Shown: positions 55,268 through 64,000, counted from the first letter of the stretch. The stretch: 64,000 nt of DNA from Parvularcula oceani (GCF_000733125.1 NZ_JPHU01000004.1:1-64000), one strand, 5' to 3'. A program made the numbers and translations. The notes: generated by a model not told the origin, from the letters alone.

Positions 55268-58200
55268 ATGCGTTTCGACAAGCTGCGCCTGACCGGTTTC
55301 AAGTCCTTCGTGGAACCGGCCGAGCTCGACATCCTGCCGGGCCTCACAGGCGTCGTCGGCCCCAATGGCTGCGGCAAGTCGAACCTTCTCGAAGCCCTGC
55401 GCTGGGTGATGGGCGCAAGCTCGGCCAAGGCCCTGCGCGCGGGCGGCATGGAGGACGTCATCTTCGCGGGCACCGGCGCGGCGGGCCGCCCCGGCCGTCC
55501 CGCCCGGCAATGGGCCGAAGTGACGCTCAGCCTCGACAACGAGGACCGCACCGCTCCGTCCGAATGGAACGAGCATGCCCGCCTCGAGGTCACCCGGCGC
55601 ATCACCAAGCGCGGCGACGGGGCGAGCTCGACCTTCCGCATCAACGGAAAGGAAGTGCGCGCGCGCGACGTGCAGCTCCTCTTCGCCGATGCGGCGACCG
55701 GCGCCAGCTCGCCTGCCCTCGTCCGCCAGGGCCAAGTGTCTGAGCTGATCGCCGCCAAGCCCCAGAACCGGCGGCGCCTCCTCGAAGAGGCAGCCGGGGT
55801 GACCGGCCTCCATGCGCGGCGCCACGAGGCCGAGCTGCGCCTCAAGGCGACCTCCGCCAATCTCGAACGCCTCGACGATGTCACCGGCGGCCTCGAAAGC
55901 CAGCGCGCGACGCTCGCCCGCCAGGCCCGCCAGGCGACACGCTACCGCAACATCGCCGGCCATCTCAGGCGCGCCGAGGCAATGCTCGCCTATCTGCGGT
56001 GGCGAAGCGCCGCCGAAGCGGAGACCGCCGCGCGGACGACGCTCGATGAAGCGGAGAAGCGAACCCAGGAGACCGCCGGCGCCGCGGCCTCCGCCCAAGG
56101 CGAGCGGGAGCGTCAGCATGCGGCGATCGAGCCGCTTCGCCGCAAGGAGGCTGAGGCTGCCGCTGCCCTCCACAGGCTCGAAGCGGAACGGGACGGCTTC
56201 GAGGCCGAAGTCGAGCGGGCGCAGGCGGTGATCGCCCGGCTGACCAGGACGAAGGCGAGGCTGGAGGACGACCTGTCGCGCGAAGAGACGCTGTCGCGCG
56301 ATGCCGAGGCCGCCCTCGCCAATCTCGCCGAAGAGCAGCAACGGCTCGAGGAGCAGGAAGCGCCTCTGCGCTCGGCGCTCGAAGAGACCGAAGCCGAGGC
56401 CGCCCGCCTCGACGAGGCGCTCGCCGCCGCACAGAACGAGCACGATGCGGCGCAATCGGCGCTGTCCGAAGCCGAGGCGGAGCGCCGCGCCGCCGCCGCC
56501 GCCCGCGACAGCCAGAGCCGCAGCGCCCAGCGCGCCGCGCAGGAGCGCGACCAGCTGCAGCGCAGCCGCGACGAGGCCGAAGCGGGCGCGAGCGACGAGG
56601 TCGAGCGCCTGACCCGGCTGCGGGACGATGCGGCGGCTGCGCTGGCCGAGGCCGAGCGGCATGTGGCGGAGGCCGAAGACGCCCGCGCCCGGGCGGGCGC
56701 CGCCTTCGAAAGCGCCCGGGGGCCGCATGACGAAGCGGTGCAGGCGCTGACGACCCTTCAGGCCGAGGCGAAGGCGCTGCGGGGCCTCCTCGCCGCTTCG
56801 GCGCCCGAAGAGGGTGCCGTTCTCGATTCCATCGAGGTCGAGGCGGGCGCGGAGGCCGCTCTTGCGGCCGCGCTCGGCGACGGCCTCTCCGCCTCGCTTG
56901 CGAAGGACGCTCAGCGGCGCTGGTCTCCGCTCGGCGAGGAAGCGCTACGGAGCGCCGAGCTGCCGGACGGCGTTGAGCCGCTTTCGGCCCTCGTGCGAAG
57001 CGCGCCGCCTGCCCTGCGCAGGCGGATCGCGGCGACCGGCGTCGTCGCGGCGGCCGATGGCGAGGAGCGCGCTGCGGCTCTTGCTCCCGGCCAGCGGCTC
57101 GTCTCGCGCGAAGGCGACCTCTGGCGCTGGGACGGCTTCACCTCCCGCGCCGGCGCCCGCACCCAGGCCGCGCTGCGCCTCGAACAGAGGCGGCGCCTCG
57201 AGGAGACCGAGACGGAGCTCGCGGGGGCCGAACGCCGCCGGAAGGAAGAGGCCGACAGCCTGGCCGAGGCGAAGGCCCTGGCCGAGCAGGCGGCGCAGAC
57301 CGAGAAGGATGCGCGCCGCGCCATCAGGGACCGGCAGGACGCGGCCCGCCGCGCCGACAAGGCCCTGTCGGACGCGCAGGCGGAGCGGCAGAAGCGCACG
57401 CTCCGCCTCGAAGCGCTCGGCGAACGCCTCGCCGCGGCCGAAGACCAGTTGCGCGCCGCCCGGGCGGAGCTTGCCGCCGCCGAGGAACGCCTTCTTGCGC
57501 TGCCCGCGCAGGATGGCCTGCGCAAGCGCCTCGAAGCGGCGCGGCTGGCGCGCAGCGAGGCGCAGAGCGCGGCGAGCGAAGCCCGCGGCCGACGCGCGGA
57601 GCTGCGCCGCGACGAGGAGGCGCGCGTCCAGCGCCTGATAGCGGCGAAACAGCAGGCCGAGGGCTGGCGCGGCCGCAAGGACGCCGCCAGCGAGCGGATC
57701 CTTTCGGTCCGCGCCGTCGCCGAAGACGTCTCCGCGCAGCTCGCTCAGGCCGAGCGCGTGCCGCCGCAGCTCGAGGAAAAGCGGGAGAACCTGTTCGAGC
57801 GCCTGACCATCGCCGAGAGCCGCCGCGACGCTGCGAGACGGGCCGTCGAAGAAGCGGGGTCGGCGCTGGCCGAGGCCGAGGCGGCGCACAGCGCTGCGCA
57901 GGAAGAGGCGATCGGCGCTCGGGAAGCCCGGGCCCGGGCGATCGCCCAGCTCGAAGCCGCCCGCGAGCGGCTGGGCGAGGCTGAGGCGCGCGCCCAGGAG
58001 GTCCAGGAGGGCGACCTCGAGGCGCTGCTCTCCCTGGCCGAGCACGGCGAGGACGCGCCCCTGCCCGATGCGGATGCGGTCGAGGCGCGGATCGAGAAGC
58101 TGCGGCGGGAACGCTCGGCGCTCGGCGCGGTGAACCTCGTCGCGGACCGGGAGATGGCGGAGGTTGATGAGCGGCTCGAGGAGATCACCTCCGAGCGGGC

Positions 58201-58741
58201 CGATTGCGAAGCCGCCATCGCCAAGCTGCGCGGCGCGATCGGCGCCCTGAACCGGGATGGCCGACAGAAGCTCCTCGCCGCCTTCGAGGTGGTGAACGGG
58301 CACTTCCAGTCGCTCTTCAAGGAGCTGTTCGGCGGCGGCGAAGCGCAGCTGGCGCTGGTCGACTCCGACGACCCGCTGGAAGCGGGGCTCGAGATCCTGG
58401 CCAGTCCGCCGGGCAAGAAGCTCGCATCCATGTCACTCATGTCCGGCGGCGAGCAGGCGCTGACGGCGACGGCGCTGATCTTCGCCGTGTTCCGCGCGAA
58501 CCCCGCGCCGGTCTGCGTCCTCGACGAGGTCGACGCGCCGCTCGACGATGCCAATGTCGAGCGTTTCTGCCGCATGCTCTCGCAGATGACCGAGGAGACG
58601 CAGACGCGCTTCCTCATCATCACGCACCATGCCCTGACCATGTCGCGTGTCGACCGCCTCTATGGCGTGACGATGATCGAGCGCGGCGTCAGCCAGCTCG
58701 TCAGCGTCGATCTGCGCGAAGCCGCCGAGATGGCAGCCTGA
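55268..58741 (+). CDS. smc: Chromosome segregation protein SMC
   Basis: 1157 residues. Walker A GPNGCGKS (31-38) at the N-terminus, two very long Ala/Glu/Arg-rich coiled coils flanking a hinge (around 510-620), and the C-terminal ABC signature MSLMSGGEQALTA with Walker B VCVLDEVDAPLDD. It compacts DNA as a dimer with ScpA/ScpB. The coiled coil is unusually alanine-rich, in line with the base composition. It starts 29 nt after the dsbA-like gene. Confidence 0.97.
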   Translation: MRFDKLRLTGFKSFVEPAELDILPGLTGVVGPNGCGKSNLLEALRWVMGASSAKALRAGGMEDVIFAGTGAAGRPGRPARQWAEVTLSLDNEDRTAPSEWNEHARLEVTRRITKRGDGASSTFRINGKEVRARDVQLLFADAATGASSPALVRQGQVSELIAAKPQNRRRLLEEAAGVTGLHARRHEAELRLKATSANLERLDDVTGGLESQRATLARQARQATRYRNIAGHLRRAEAMLAYLRWRSAAEAETAARTTLDEAEKRTQETAGAAASAQGERERQHAAIEPLRRKEAEAAAALHRLEAERDGFEAEVERAQAVIARLTRTKARLEDDLSREETLSRDAEAALANLAEEQQRLEEQEAPLRSALEETEAEAARLDEALAAAQNEHDAAQSALSEAEAERRAAAAARDSQSRSAQRAAQERDQLQRSRDEAEAGASDEVERLTRLRDDAAAALAEAERHVAEAEDARARAGAAFESARGPHDEAVQALTTLQAEAKALRGLLAASAPEEGAVLDSIEVEAGAEAALAAALGDGLSASLAKDAQRRWSPLGEEALRSAELPDGVEPLSALVRSAPPALRRRIAATGVVAAADGEERAAALAPGQRLVSREGDLWRWDGFTSRAGARTQAALRLEQRRRLEETETELAGAERRRKEEADSLAEAKALAEQAAQTEKDARRAIRDRQDAARRADKALSDAQAERQKRTLRLEALGERLAAAEDQLRAARAELAAAEERLLALPAQDGLRKRLEAARLARSEAQSAASEARGRRAELRRDEEARVQRLIAAKQQAEGWRGRKDAASERILSVRAVAEDVSAQLAQAERVPPQLEEKRENLFERLTIAESRRDAARRAVEEAGSALAEAEAAHSAAQEEAIGAREARARAIAQLEAARERLGEAEARAQEVQEGDLEALLSLAEHGEDAPLPDADAVEARIEKLRRERSALGAVNLVADREMAEVDERLEEITSERADCEAAIAKLRGAIGALNRDGRQKLLAAFEVVNGHFQSLFKELFGGGEAQLALVDSDDPLEAGLEILASPPGKKLASMSLMSGGEQALTATALIFAVFRANPAPVCVLDEVDAPLDDANVERFCRMLSQMTEETQTRFLIITHHALTMSRVDRLYGVTMIERGVSQLVSVDLREAAEMAA

Positions 58742-58755
58742 CGCAAACGCGCCAC

Positions 58756-59523
58756 ATGGGGCGGATGACCGACTGCTTCATCCGCGTGATCGACCTCGAA
58801 ACCACCGGCTCCCGCCCGCCTGCCCACGGCGTCTGCGAGATCGGCTGGCAGGACGTGGCCCGCGGCGCGGACGGACGCTGGCACGTCACCGAAAGCCGGG
58901 GATCGAGCCTCGTGAACCCGTGCCGGTCGATTCCCGCGGTGACGCAGGCCGTGCATCACATCATCGACGAGGACGTGAAGGACGCGCCGGTCTTTGAGGA
59001 CGTCGCCCCGGGCATCCTGCGCCCCGGCGGGCACTGCATCGCGCTCGCCGCGCACAGGGCCGCCTTCGAGAAGCGGTTCTGCACCGCCGAGCTGACGCGC
59101 GGCGCGGACTGGATCTGCACGTGGAAGGGGGCGCTCCGCCTGTTCCCGGACAGCCCGTCCTTTTCGAATCAGGTGCTGCGCTACTGGCGCAAGCCCGAAG
59201 GGCTCGACCGGGAGCTGGGCCTGCCGGTCCACCGCGCCTTTCCTGATGCCTATGTGACCGCCCACCACCTGCGCGACATGCTGAACATGGCCGATGCCGG
59301 TTCGCTGATCGCCTGGGAACAGGAGCCGGGCCTGCTGCCCCGCGTGCCCCGCGGCAGCGACAAGGGCACCTATTGGCATGAGCTCAACGAGGAAGCGCTC
59401 GCCGCCTATGCGAAGGATCGCGACGAGGATATCCGTCATTCGGCGCGAAACGAGCAGCGCCGACGGCAAATGGACGCACCGCCTCCGCAGAGCGGCCGGC
59501 CAGTGCAGGACAGTTTCCTCTGA
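58756..59523 (+). CDS. DEDDh-type 3'-5' exonuclease domain protein
   Basis: 255 residues. Exo I is VIDLETTGS (Asp and Glu), and Exo III is HRAFPDAYVTA (His and Asp). At Exo II, where AHNxxFD is usual, it reads AHRAAFEKRF, so the expected Asn and Asp are Arg and Glu. It looks like a DnaQ-like exonuclease with an altered metal site. The ATG at 58756 gives MGRMTDC; the one at 58765 is equally possible. It lies 14 nt past smc. The C-terminus is charged and ends in a disordered, Pro/Gln-rich tail. Confidence 0.8.
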   Translation: MGRMTDCFIRVIDLETTGSRPPAHGVCEIGWQDVARGADGRWHVTESRGSSLVNPCRSIPAVTQAVHHIIDEDVKDAPVFEDVAPGILRPGGHCIALAAHRAAFEKRFCTAELTRGADWICTWKGALRLFPDSPSFSNQVLRYWRKPEGLDRELGLPVHRAFPDAYVTAHHLRDMLNMADAGSLIAWEQEPGLLPRVPRGSDKGTYWHELNEEALAAYAKDRDEDIRHSARNEQRRRQMDAPPPQSGRPVQDSFL

Positions 59524-59607
59524 CCGATTGATAAAATTGCAGTAACGCGGAACCTAATGGTGCCCAAGAAGCGTTCCCCTAGTCCTGTTAAGGAAGGGAA
59601 CACCGTC

Positions 59608-60894
59608 ATGAAAAGTCTTCTGCTCTCGGGCGTCGCCGCGACTGCATTCGCGCTCGTGCCCGCCGCCGCGCAATCCGTCGACGAGACACCGCGCACCATA
59701 CCCTCCGAAGCCACGACGCAGGACCAGGCGACCGACGACATCCTGGATCTGGACCGTGAAACGGAAACCGACATCCGCACCCAGGATGACATGACCACCA
59801 TGCCTGCCGACACCGCCGCGGTCGTGCAGGAGGACGAGGTGCTGACGGAAACCGACGACCCGCTCTATGCCGAGGAAGAGGATACCGATCCCCTCGCCCT
59901 CGAAGGCGACACGGAACTCGCCCAGGAGCCTCTCGAAGACGAGGACATGCAGGTCGCGCAGGAGCCGATGGAGAGCGAAGAAGCCGTTCTGGCGGAAGGC
60001 TCAGAGGAAGACATGTCGGCCGAGGACCTGAACGAGCAGGAGCTCGCGCAGGCCGAGGAGGAAATGCAGGACCGTGCCGTCATGTCCGAGGAGCGCATGG
60101 CCCAGGACGAGGACATGGCAGCGCCGATGCAGGACGACGAATACGCGTCGGACAGCATGATGGAGGACGACTCCTACGCCATGGCCGAAGACGACATGTC
60201 GATGGAGACCGCGTCGACGGCCTCCGACTGGCTTCTTGCGACCGACTTCCTCAATGCCGGCCTGAACGGGGCGGATGGTGAGCAGGTCGCGCGCATCGAG
60301 GATGTGCTCGTCGATGCCGACGGCAAGGCCAAGTCGGTCATCGTCGCATCCGGCGGCCTCTTCGGTGTCGGCGCGGATCAGTATGCCGTCGACTATGATC
60401 GGGTCGAGGCATCCTGGGAAGGCGAAGAGCTGACGCTGGGCTCGGACCTCACCACCGATGAACTCGAAGCGATGGAGCCCTTCGACCTCCAGACCGCCCA
60501 GCAGGAAATGGGCTCGGTGACCCTCGCCTCCGACCTTCGCGGCTCGGACCTCGTGATCGGCCAGAGCGACGAGAGCGCCAGCGTCGAAGACATCGCGATG
60601 GCGAAGGATGGCAGCATCGAAGCGCTGGTCGTGGCCTATGACGGCACCGACTATGTGGCGCCCTTCGCCGATCTCGGCGTCGCCGAAGGCGATGGCGGCT
60701 TCTATCTCGACCTGGAGCCGACCGAGATCAGCACCCTCGAGCGCTATGAAGGCCGCGACGCCATGATGTCGGAGCCGATGATGGACGAGCCCATGATGGA
60801 TGACCCCATGATGGAAGATCCGATGGTTGAAGAGCCGATCATGGAAGAAGAGCCCATGATGGAAGACGAGCCGATGGACTCCTACGAAGACTGA
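59608..60894 (+). CDS. Acidic PRC-barrel domain envelope protein
   Basis: 428 residues. A signal peptide (KSLLLSGVAATAFALVPAAA) is followed by a very acidic, Met/Gln-rich region to about residue 210. A PRC-barrel-type domain comes next (LLATDFLNAGLNGADGEQ, then VSSVxxASGGL-like VIVASGGLFGVGADQYAV), and a second related block (DLRGSDLVIGQSDESASVEDI). The C-terminus is a run of Met-Met-acidic-Pro repeats. It is probably periplasmic and may bind cations. ATG 59608 is fixed by AGGAAGGG upstream. A clear terminator follows. Family function is unknown. Confidence 0.82.
   Translation: MKSLLLSGVAATAFALVPAAAQSVDETPRTIPSEATTQDQATDDILDLDRETETDIRTQDDMTTMPADTAAVVQEDEVLTETDDPLYAEEEDTDPLALEGDTELAQEPLEDEDMQVAQEPMESEEAVLAEGSEEDMSAEDLNEQELAQAEEEMQDRAVMSEERMAQDEDMAAPMQDDEYASDSMMEDDSYAMAEDDMSMETASTASDWLLATDFLNAGLNGADGEQVARIEDVLVDADGKAKSVIVASGGLFGVGADQYAVDYDRVEASWEGEELTLGSDLTTDELEAMEPFDLQTAQQEMGSVTLASDLRGSDLVIGQSDESASVEDIAMAKDGSIEALVVAYDGTDYVAPFADLGVAEGDGGFYLDLEPTEISTLERYEGRDAMMSEPMMDEPMMDDPMMEDPMVEEPIMEEEPMMEDEPMDSYED
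60763..60879 (+). repeat. Tandem Met-Met-acid-acid-Pro coding repeats
   Basis: About seven imperfect copies of ATGATG-GAx-GAx-CCx in frame at the end of the PRC-barrel gene, encoding MMDEP, MMDDP, MMEDP and variants. It is likely to expand or contract by slippage. The repeated methionines and acids could bind metal. Confidence 0.8.
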
Positions 60895-60916
60895 GGTCTT
60901 TGGCCATCTGCGAGAG

Positions 60917-60943
60917 AAGCCCGGCCTTGCGCCGGGCTTTTTT
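60917..60943 (+). terminator. Rho-independent terminator after the PRC-barrel gene
   Basis: AAGCCCGGC (60917-60925) pairs with GCCGGGCTT (60931-60939) across a 5-nt loop and runs into six T (60938-60943). It is the clearest intrinsic terminator of the window and separates the PRC gene from ccmF. Confidence 0.9.
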
Positions 60944-61039
60944 CGTCCGGCGCTTCGTGCGGCGCCCTGCCTCTTGCGATTGCCGGTCGCGCACTTCACA
61001 TCTGCCGGACATCCGCAGATCGCCGCCGGGCCCGCTCTT

Positions 61040-63031
61040 GTGATTTCCGCTATCGGTACGTTCGCGCTCACGCTGGCGCTGCTTCTAGCCTGTCTTCAGG
61101 TCGGGGCCGGGCTTGCCGGCGCCGCACGCGGCAATGGCCGGATGATGGGCGTCGCGGGCACGGCGGCGCTGTTCCAGGCCTTCGCGGTGGCGCTCGCCTT
61201 CGGCCTTCTGGTCCAGGCCTTCGTGACCTCGGACTTCTCTCTCCTGAATGTCTGGCAGAACAGCCACACCGACAAGCCGCTCCTCTACAAGGTGGCGGGC
61301 GCATGGGGCAGCCATGAAGGCTCGCTCCTCCTCTGGCTCCTGATGCTGTCGGGCCTCGGCGCGGCGGTCGCAGGATCAGGGGGCAGCCTGCCCGCGCCGC
61401 TGCGGGCCCGCGTGGTCGGCGTGCAGGGGCTGATCGGCGTCGGCTTCCTCGCCTTCACGCTGTTCACATCGAACCCGTTCACGCCGATCCCGGGCGGCCT
61501 CGTTCCGCCGCAGGGACAGGATCTCAATCCGCTCCTTCAGGATCCCGGCCTCGCCTTCCATCCGCCCTTTCTCTATCTCGGCTATGTCGGCATGTCCGTG
61601 GCGTTCAGCTTCGCCGTGGCAGCCCTCATCGAGGGGCGTGTCGATGCGGCCTGGGCCCGCTGGGTGCGCCCCTGGACGCTTCTCGCCTGGTCGGCCCTGA
61701 CAATCGGCATCGCGATGGGCGCCTGGTGGGCGTATTACGAGCTCGGCTGGGGCGGATACTGGTTCTGGGATCCGGTCGAGAACGCCTCGCTCATGCCGTG
61801 GCTTGCGGGCACCGCTCTCCTGCACTGCGCCCTGGTGGTCGAGAAGCGCGACGCGCTCAAATCCTGGACCGTCTTCATGGCGATCCTTGCCTTCGCGACA
61901 TCGCTTCTCGGAACCTTTCTCGTGCGGTCCGGGATCGTCACCTCCGTCCATGCCTTCGCGAACGACCCGGATCGCGGCGCGGTTCTCCTCGTCCTGTGCG
62001 GCCTTTATACCGGCGGCGCTTTCCTCCTCTTCGCGCTCAGGGGCGACCGGTTGCGTCCGACGGGCGTTTTCGCGCCGTTGAGCCGGGAGGGCGCCCTCGT
62101 CCTCAACAACGTTCTGCTTTCCGTTCTCCTCTTCACGGTTCTCCTCGGCACGTTCTGGCCAACGGTCGTAGAGGTTGCGACCGGCGAGCGGATCTCGGTC
62201 GGGCCGCCCTATTTCAACGCTGTTTCGCTGCCCCTCCTCGCCCTCCTGGTCCTCGCAATGGCGGCCGGGACCTTCCTGCCGTGGAAGCGGGGCCGCGGCG
62301 GCGACCTGTTGCGCCGCCTGCGCCTGCCGGCGCTCGCGACAGTGCTCGCCGCCGCGATCTGGTTCATGCTTCAGGGGGGCAGCCCCATCGCGCTCGCAGG
62401 CCTTCTCATCGGGCTTTGGGTGATCAGCTTCTCGCTCTTCGACATCGCGCGCCGCGTGCGGCTGCGCGAAGTGCCGCTGGCGCAGTCATGGCGGCGCCTT
62501 GGCGGCCTGCCGCGCGGCTATTGGGGCGGCACGCTGGCGCATCTCGGCCTCGGCATCGCCGTGCTCGGCATGGTCGGCACCTCGCTCTGGGTCTCCGAGG
62601 AACAGGCCGTGCTCGCCCCGGGCGAAAGCCTCGAAGTGGCGGGCTACACGCTGACCCTTGAGAGGATCTACGAGGCTCGCGGCCCCAACTATCTGTCCGA
62701 AGTCAGCGCCTTCACCCTGTCGCGCGACGGAAAGGAGCTGGCCGAGCTTTATCCTGAGCGCCGCTGGTATCTCGCCGCCGAGCAGCTCACGACGGAGGTC
62801 GACGTGCTGCCGCGCTGGGCCTCGGACATCTATGTCGCGGTCGGGGAAGGACGCGGCGAACAGCGCGAGGCGCGGGTCGTCAGGGCCTATCACCACCCGC
62901 TTGTCTATTATCTGTGGGGCGGCGCGATCCTGATGACCTTTGGCGGGATCCTGTCCCTGTCCGACCCCCGCTACCGCGCGCAGCGGGTGACGAAGCGCCG
63001 GATGGCGCATGCCGCGACAGCGCCGGCATGA
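61040..63031 (+). CDS. ccmF: Cytochrome c maturation heme lyase subunit CcmF
   Basis: 663 residues with about 15 membrane helices. The WWD-domain GWGGYWFWDPVENASLMPWL and the periplasmic WGSHEGSLLLW segment are diagnostic of CcmF, which with CcmH attaches heme to apocytochrome c. The GTG at 61040 gives the usual N-terminus; a TTG at 60974 would add 22 unlikely residues. Its stop overlaps the ccmH start (ATGA). ccmE, which usually precedes it, is not here. Confidence 0.94.
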   Translation: MISAIGTFALTLALLLACLQVGAGLAGAARGNGRMMGVAGTAALFQAFAVALAFGLLVQAFVTSDFSLLNVWQNSHTDKPLLYKVAGAWGSHEGSLLLWLLMLSGLGAAVAGSGGSLPAPLRARVVGVQGLIGVGFLAFTLFTSNPFTPIPGGLVPPQGQDLNPLLQDPGLAFHPPFLYLGYVGMSVAFSFAVAALIEGRVDAAWARWVRPWTLLAWSALTIGIAMGAWWAYYELGWGGYWFWDPVENASLMPWLAGTALLHCALVVEKRDALKSWTVFMAILAFATSLLGTFLVRSGIVTSVHAFANDPDRGAVLLVLCGLYTGGAFLLFALRGDRLRPTGVFAPLSREGALVLNNVLLSVLLFTVLLGTFWPTVVEVATGERISVGPPYFNAVSLPLLALLVLAMAAGTFLPWKRGRGGDLLRRLRLPALATVLAAAIWFMLQGGSPIALAGLLIGLWVISFSLFDIARRVRLREVPLAQSWRRLGGLPRGYWGGTLAHLGLGIAVLGMVGTSLWVSEEQAVLAPGESLEVAGYTLTLERIYEARGPNYLSEVSAFTLSRDGKELAELYPERRWYLAAEQLTTEVDVLPRWASDIYVAVGEGRGEQREARVVRAYHHPLVYYLWGGAILMTFGGILSLSDPRYRAQRVTKRRMAHAATAPA

Positions 63032-63405
63032 CCTTGTCAGCACTCCTCCTGGCGGCCGCGGTGACGCTGACGCCGGTCGAAGCCGCACGGGCGGATGCGC
63101 TGTCGGACAGCCTGCGCTGCGTCGTCTGCCAGAACCAGTCGATCGCCGATTCCGATGCGGCGCTCGCCGATGACATGAGGGAGCTGGTCCGCCAGCGCGT
63201 CGCCGCCGGCGACAGCGACGAGGAGGTCAGAGCCTATATCGTCCAGCGCTACGGGGAATATGTCCTGCTGCGCCCAAGGGCGAATGCGCGGAATCTGCCG
63301 CTATGGGCGGGTCCCGGCCTCGCGCTCCTGATCGGCGCGATCGTCATGTATCTCTTCGCCCGCAAGGCGAAGGACGTGCCCTTCGAAGACGAAGAGGACG
63401 CCTGA
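63028..63405 (+). CDS. ccmH: Cytochrome c maturation protein CcmH
   Basis: 125 residues. A signal peptide, then SLRCVVCQNQSIADS with the redox-active CxxC that reduces apocytochrome cysteines, then a C-terminal membrane anchor (PGLALLIGAIVMYLFARK) with an acidic tail. It is the short CcmH (CcmL) form. The ATG at 63028 overlaps the ccmF stop. No ccmI follows; the next gene is convergent. Confidence 0.95.
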   Translation: MTLSALLLAAAVTLTPVEAARADALSDSLRCVVCQNQSIADSDAALADDMRELVRQRVAAGDSDEEVRAYIVQRYGEYVLLRPRANARNLPLWAGPGLALLIGAIVMYLFARKAKDVPFEDEEDA

Positions 63406-63426
63406 GGCGCCCTCTCCCTTCATCGT

Positions 63427-63684
63427 TCAGGTGCGGCCGCGTCCGCGGATCATCCTGACGATCCAGATCAGCAGGCAGGCGCCGATCACGCCGACGATCA
63501 GGAAATAGAGCCAGCCGCTGCCGCCGATACCCACGGCGGTCAGAATGGCGCTGGCGATCAGGGCCCCGACGATCCCGAGAATGATGTTCATCAGGATGCC
63601 CATGTCGGACTTCATGATCTGTTCCGCGATCCACCCCGCAATGCCGCCGACGATGATGGCGATGAGCCAGTTCACACCGAGCAT
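63427..63684 (-). CDS. YeaQ/YmgE (GlsB)-type stress membrane protein
   Basis: 85 residues, three hydrophobic segments: LIAIIVGGIAGWIAEQIM, NIILGIVGALIASAILTAVG and FLIVGVIGACLLIWIVRMIRG. The GGIAGWIAE and glycine-zipper pattern is that of the transglycosylase-associated/GlsB family, often stress induced. GAGGAGGG 6 nt before ATG 63684 sets the start. It is convergent with ccmH across 21 nt. Confidence 0.9.
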   Translation of the reverse strand: MLGVNWLIAIIVGGIAGWIAEQIMKSDMGILMNIILGIVGALIASAILTAVGIGGSGWLYFLIVGVIGACLLIWIVRMIRGRGRT

Positions 63685-63817
63685 AATTTCCCTCCTCAAG
63701 AGTCGCGCGGCGGAATGCCGCGTCAGTGTATGAAGAAACACACCGATCGCGAGCGAGTTCGCTTCGCCGCTGACTCTTCCTTACCGCTGTGTCACTTCGG
63801 GACAAGCGGCTCGCGCA

Positions 63818-64000
63818 TCAGCCGCCGAGCGCTTCCTTCACCGTCGCCGCGACGCGCTTGAGCGTGAAGGGCTTCTGCAGATAGCCCGCCCCTTCGATCT
63901 CGCTGAGCTTGTCCCGCATCGCCGCCTCGGCATAGCCGGACATGAAGATCACCTTCGCGCCCTTGAGCTTGTCGCCCGCCTGCGTGATCAGCGTCGGGCC
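63818..64000 (-). CDS. cckA: CckA-like hybrid kinase, C-terminal receiver (partial)
   Basis: Only the last 60 codons are in the window; the gene continues past the right edge. The translation ends VIFMSGYAEAAMRDKL, then YLQKPFTLKRVAATVKEALGG, which is the tail of a receiver domain with the conserved Lys in KPF. The FMSGYAE plus KPF pattern is typical of CckA, the hybrid kinase that feeds CtrA through ChpT. The phosphoacceptor and kinase domains are outside the window. Assigning CckA rather than another hybrid kinase rests on these 60 residues and on the other Caulobacter-type cell-cycle genes here. Confidence 0.65.
   Translation of the reverse strand, partial: GPTLITQAGDKLKGAKVIFMSGYAEAAMRDKLSEIEGAGYLQKPFTLKRVAATVKEALGG

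Noticed and set aside
60763-60879. CRISPR-like spaced repeat
   Set aside because: The repeats are short, in frame, without spacers and lie in a coding sequence.

Overview
The window is chromosomal DNA from a high-GC alphaproteobacterium. The strongest lineage evidence is a set of four Caulobacter-type cell-cycle genes: ccrM (GANTC adenine methyltransferase), rcdA (adaptor for CtrA proteolysis), trcR/DUF1013 and, at the right edge, the 3' end of a cckA-like hybrid kinase. The general gene content and a sodium-pump rhodopsin suggest an aquatic, probably marine, member of the Caulobacterales/Maricaulales/Parvularculales/Rhodobacterales side of the class. I cannot name the genus from sequence alone.

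Layout. 0-7 kb: polyamine genes (ornithine decarboxylase, speD), a Tat-exported PhoD-type phosphatase, a murA-DUF2948-hisD operon and tRNA-Thr(GGT). 7-15.4 kb: a glycosyltransferase, a large secreted glycosidase-like protein, hisG, and a tightly overlapped cassette of N-formylglutamate amidohydrolase-like protein, DUF1704/QEGLA metallopeptidase-like protein and ATP-grasp ligase. 15.5-29 kb: M13 metallopeptidase lipoprotein, a PAS/hybrid kinase with two receivers, a divergent PEP carboxylase homologue, a DUF2147 protein and a two-gene RND efflux system. 29-36.4 kb: fatty-acid or side-chain beta-oxidation genes (thiolase, MaoC hydratase, two acyl-CoA dehydrogenases), split by a block with a small membrane protein, an NDQ-type rhodopsin and a TrkH-type cation transporter.

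36.6-44 kb: a KaiC-like ATPase, HWE-type kinase and response regulator operon; rcdA; a DUF429 protein; a hybrid kinase translationally coupled to a phosphate-binding-protein-like gene; a quinone oxidoreductase. 45-51 kb: trcR, cyclopropane fatty acid synthase, a MATE exporter, two small glycosyltransferase-type genes and a PA0069-family radical SAM protein. 51-59.5 kb: a housekeeping block rnhB-ccrM / mutY / DUF721-dsbA-like-smc-exonuclease. 59.6-64 kb: an acidic PRC-barrel envelope protein, ccmF-ccmH for cytochrome c maturation, a YeaQ/GlsB-type membrane protein and partial cckA.

The points most worth following are (i) the light-driven Na+ pump rhodopsin next to a TrkH-family transporter, inserted between beta-oxidation genes; (ii) the amidohydrolase/DUF1704/ATP-grasp cassette, whose biochemical purpose is unknown; (iii) the KaiC-like operon whose first ATPase domain has lost its catalytic glutamates and whose kinase carries a pseudo-receiver; and (iv) the ccrM leader with a near-consensus CtrA box and two GANTC sites. 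I saw no insertion sequences, prophage, CRISPR arrays or rRNA. The sequence is densely coding and the gaps mostly hold hairpins.
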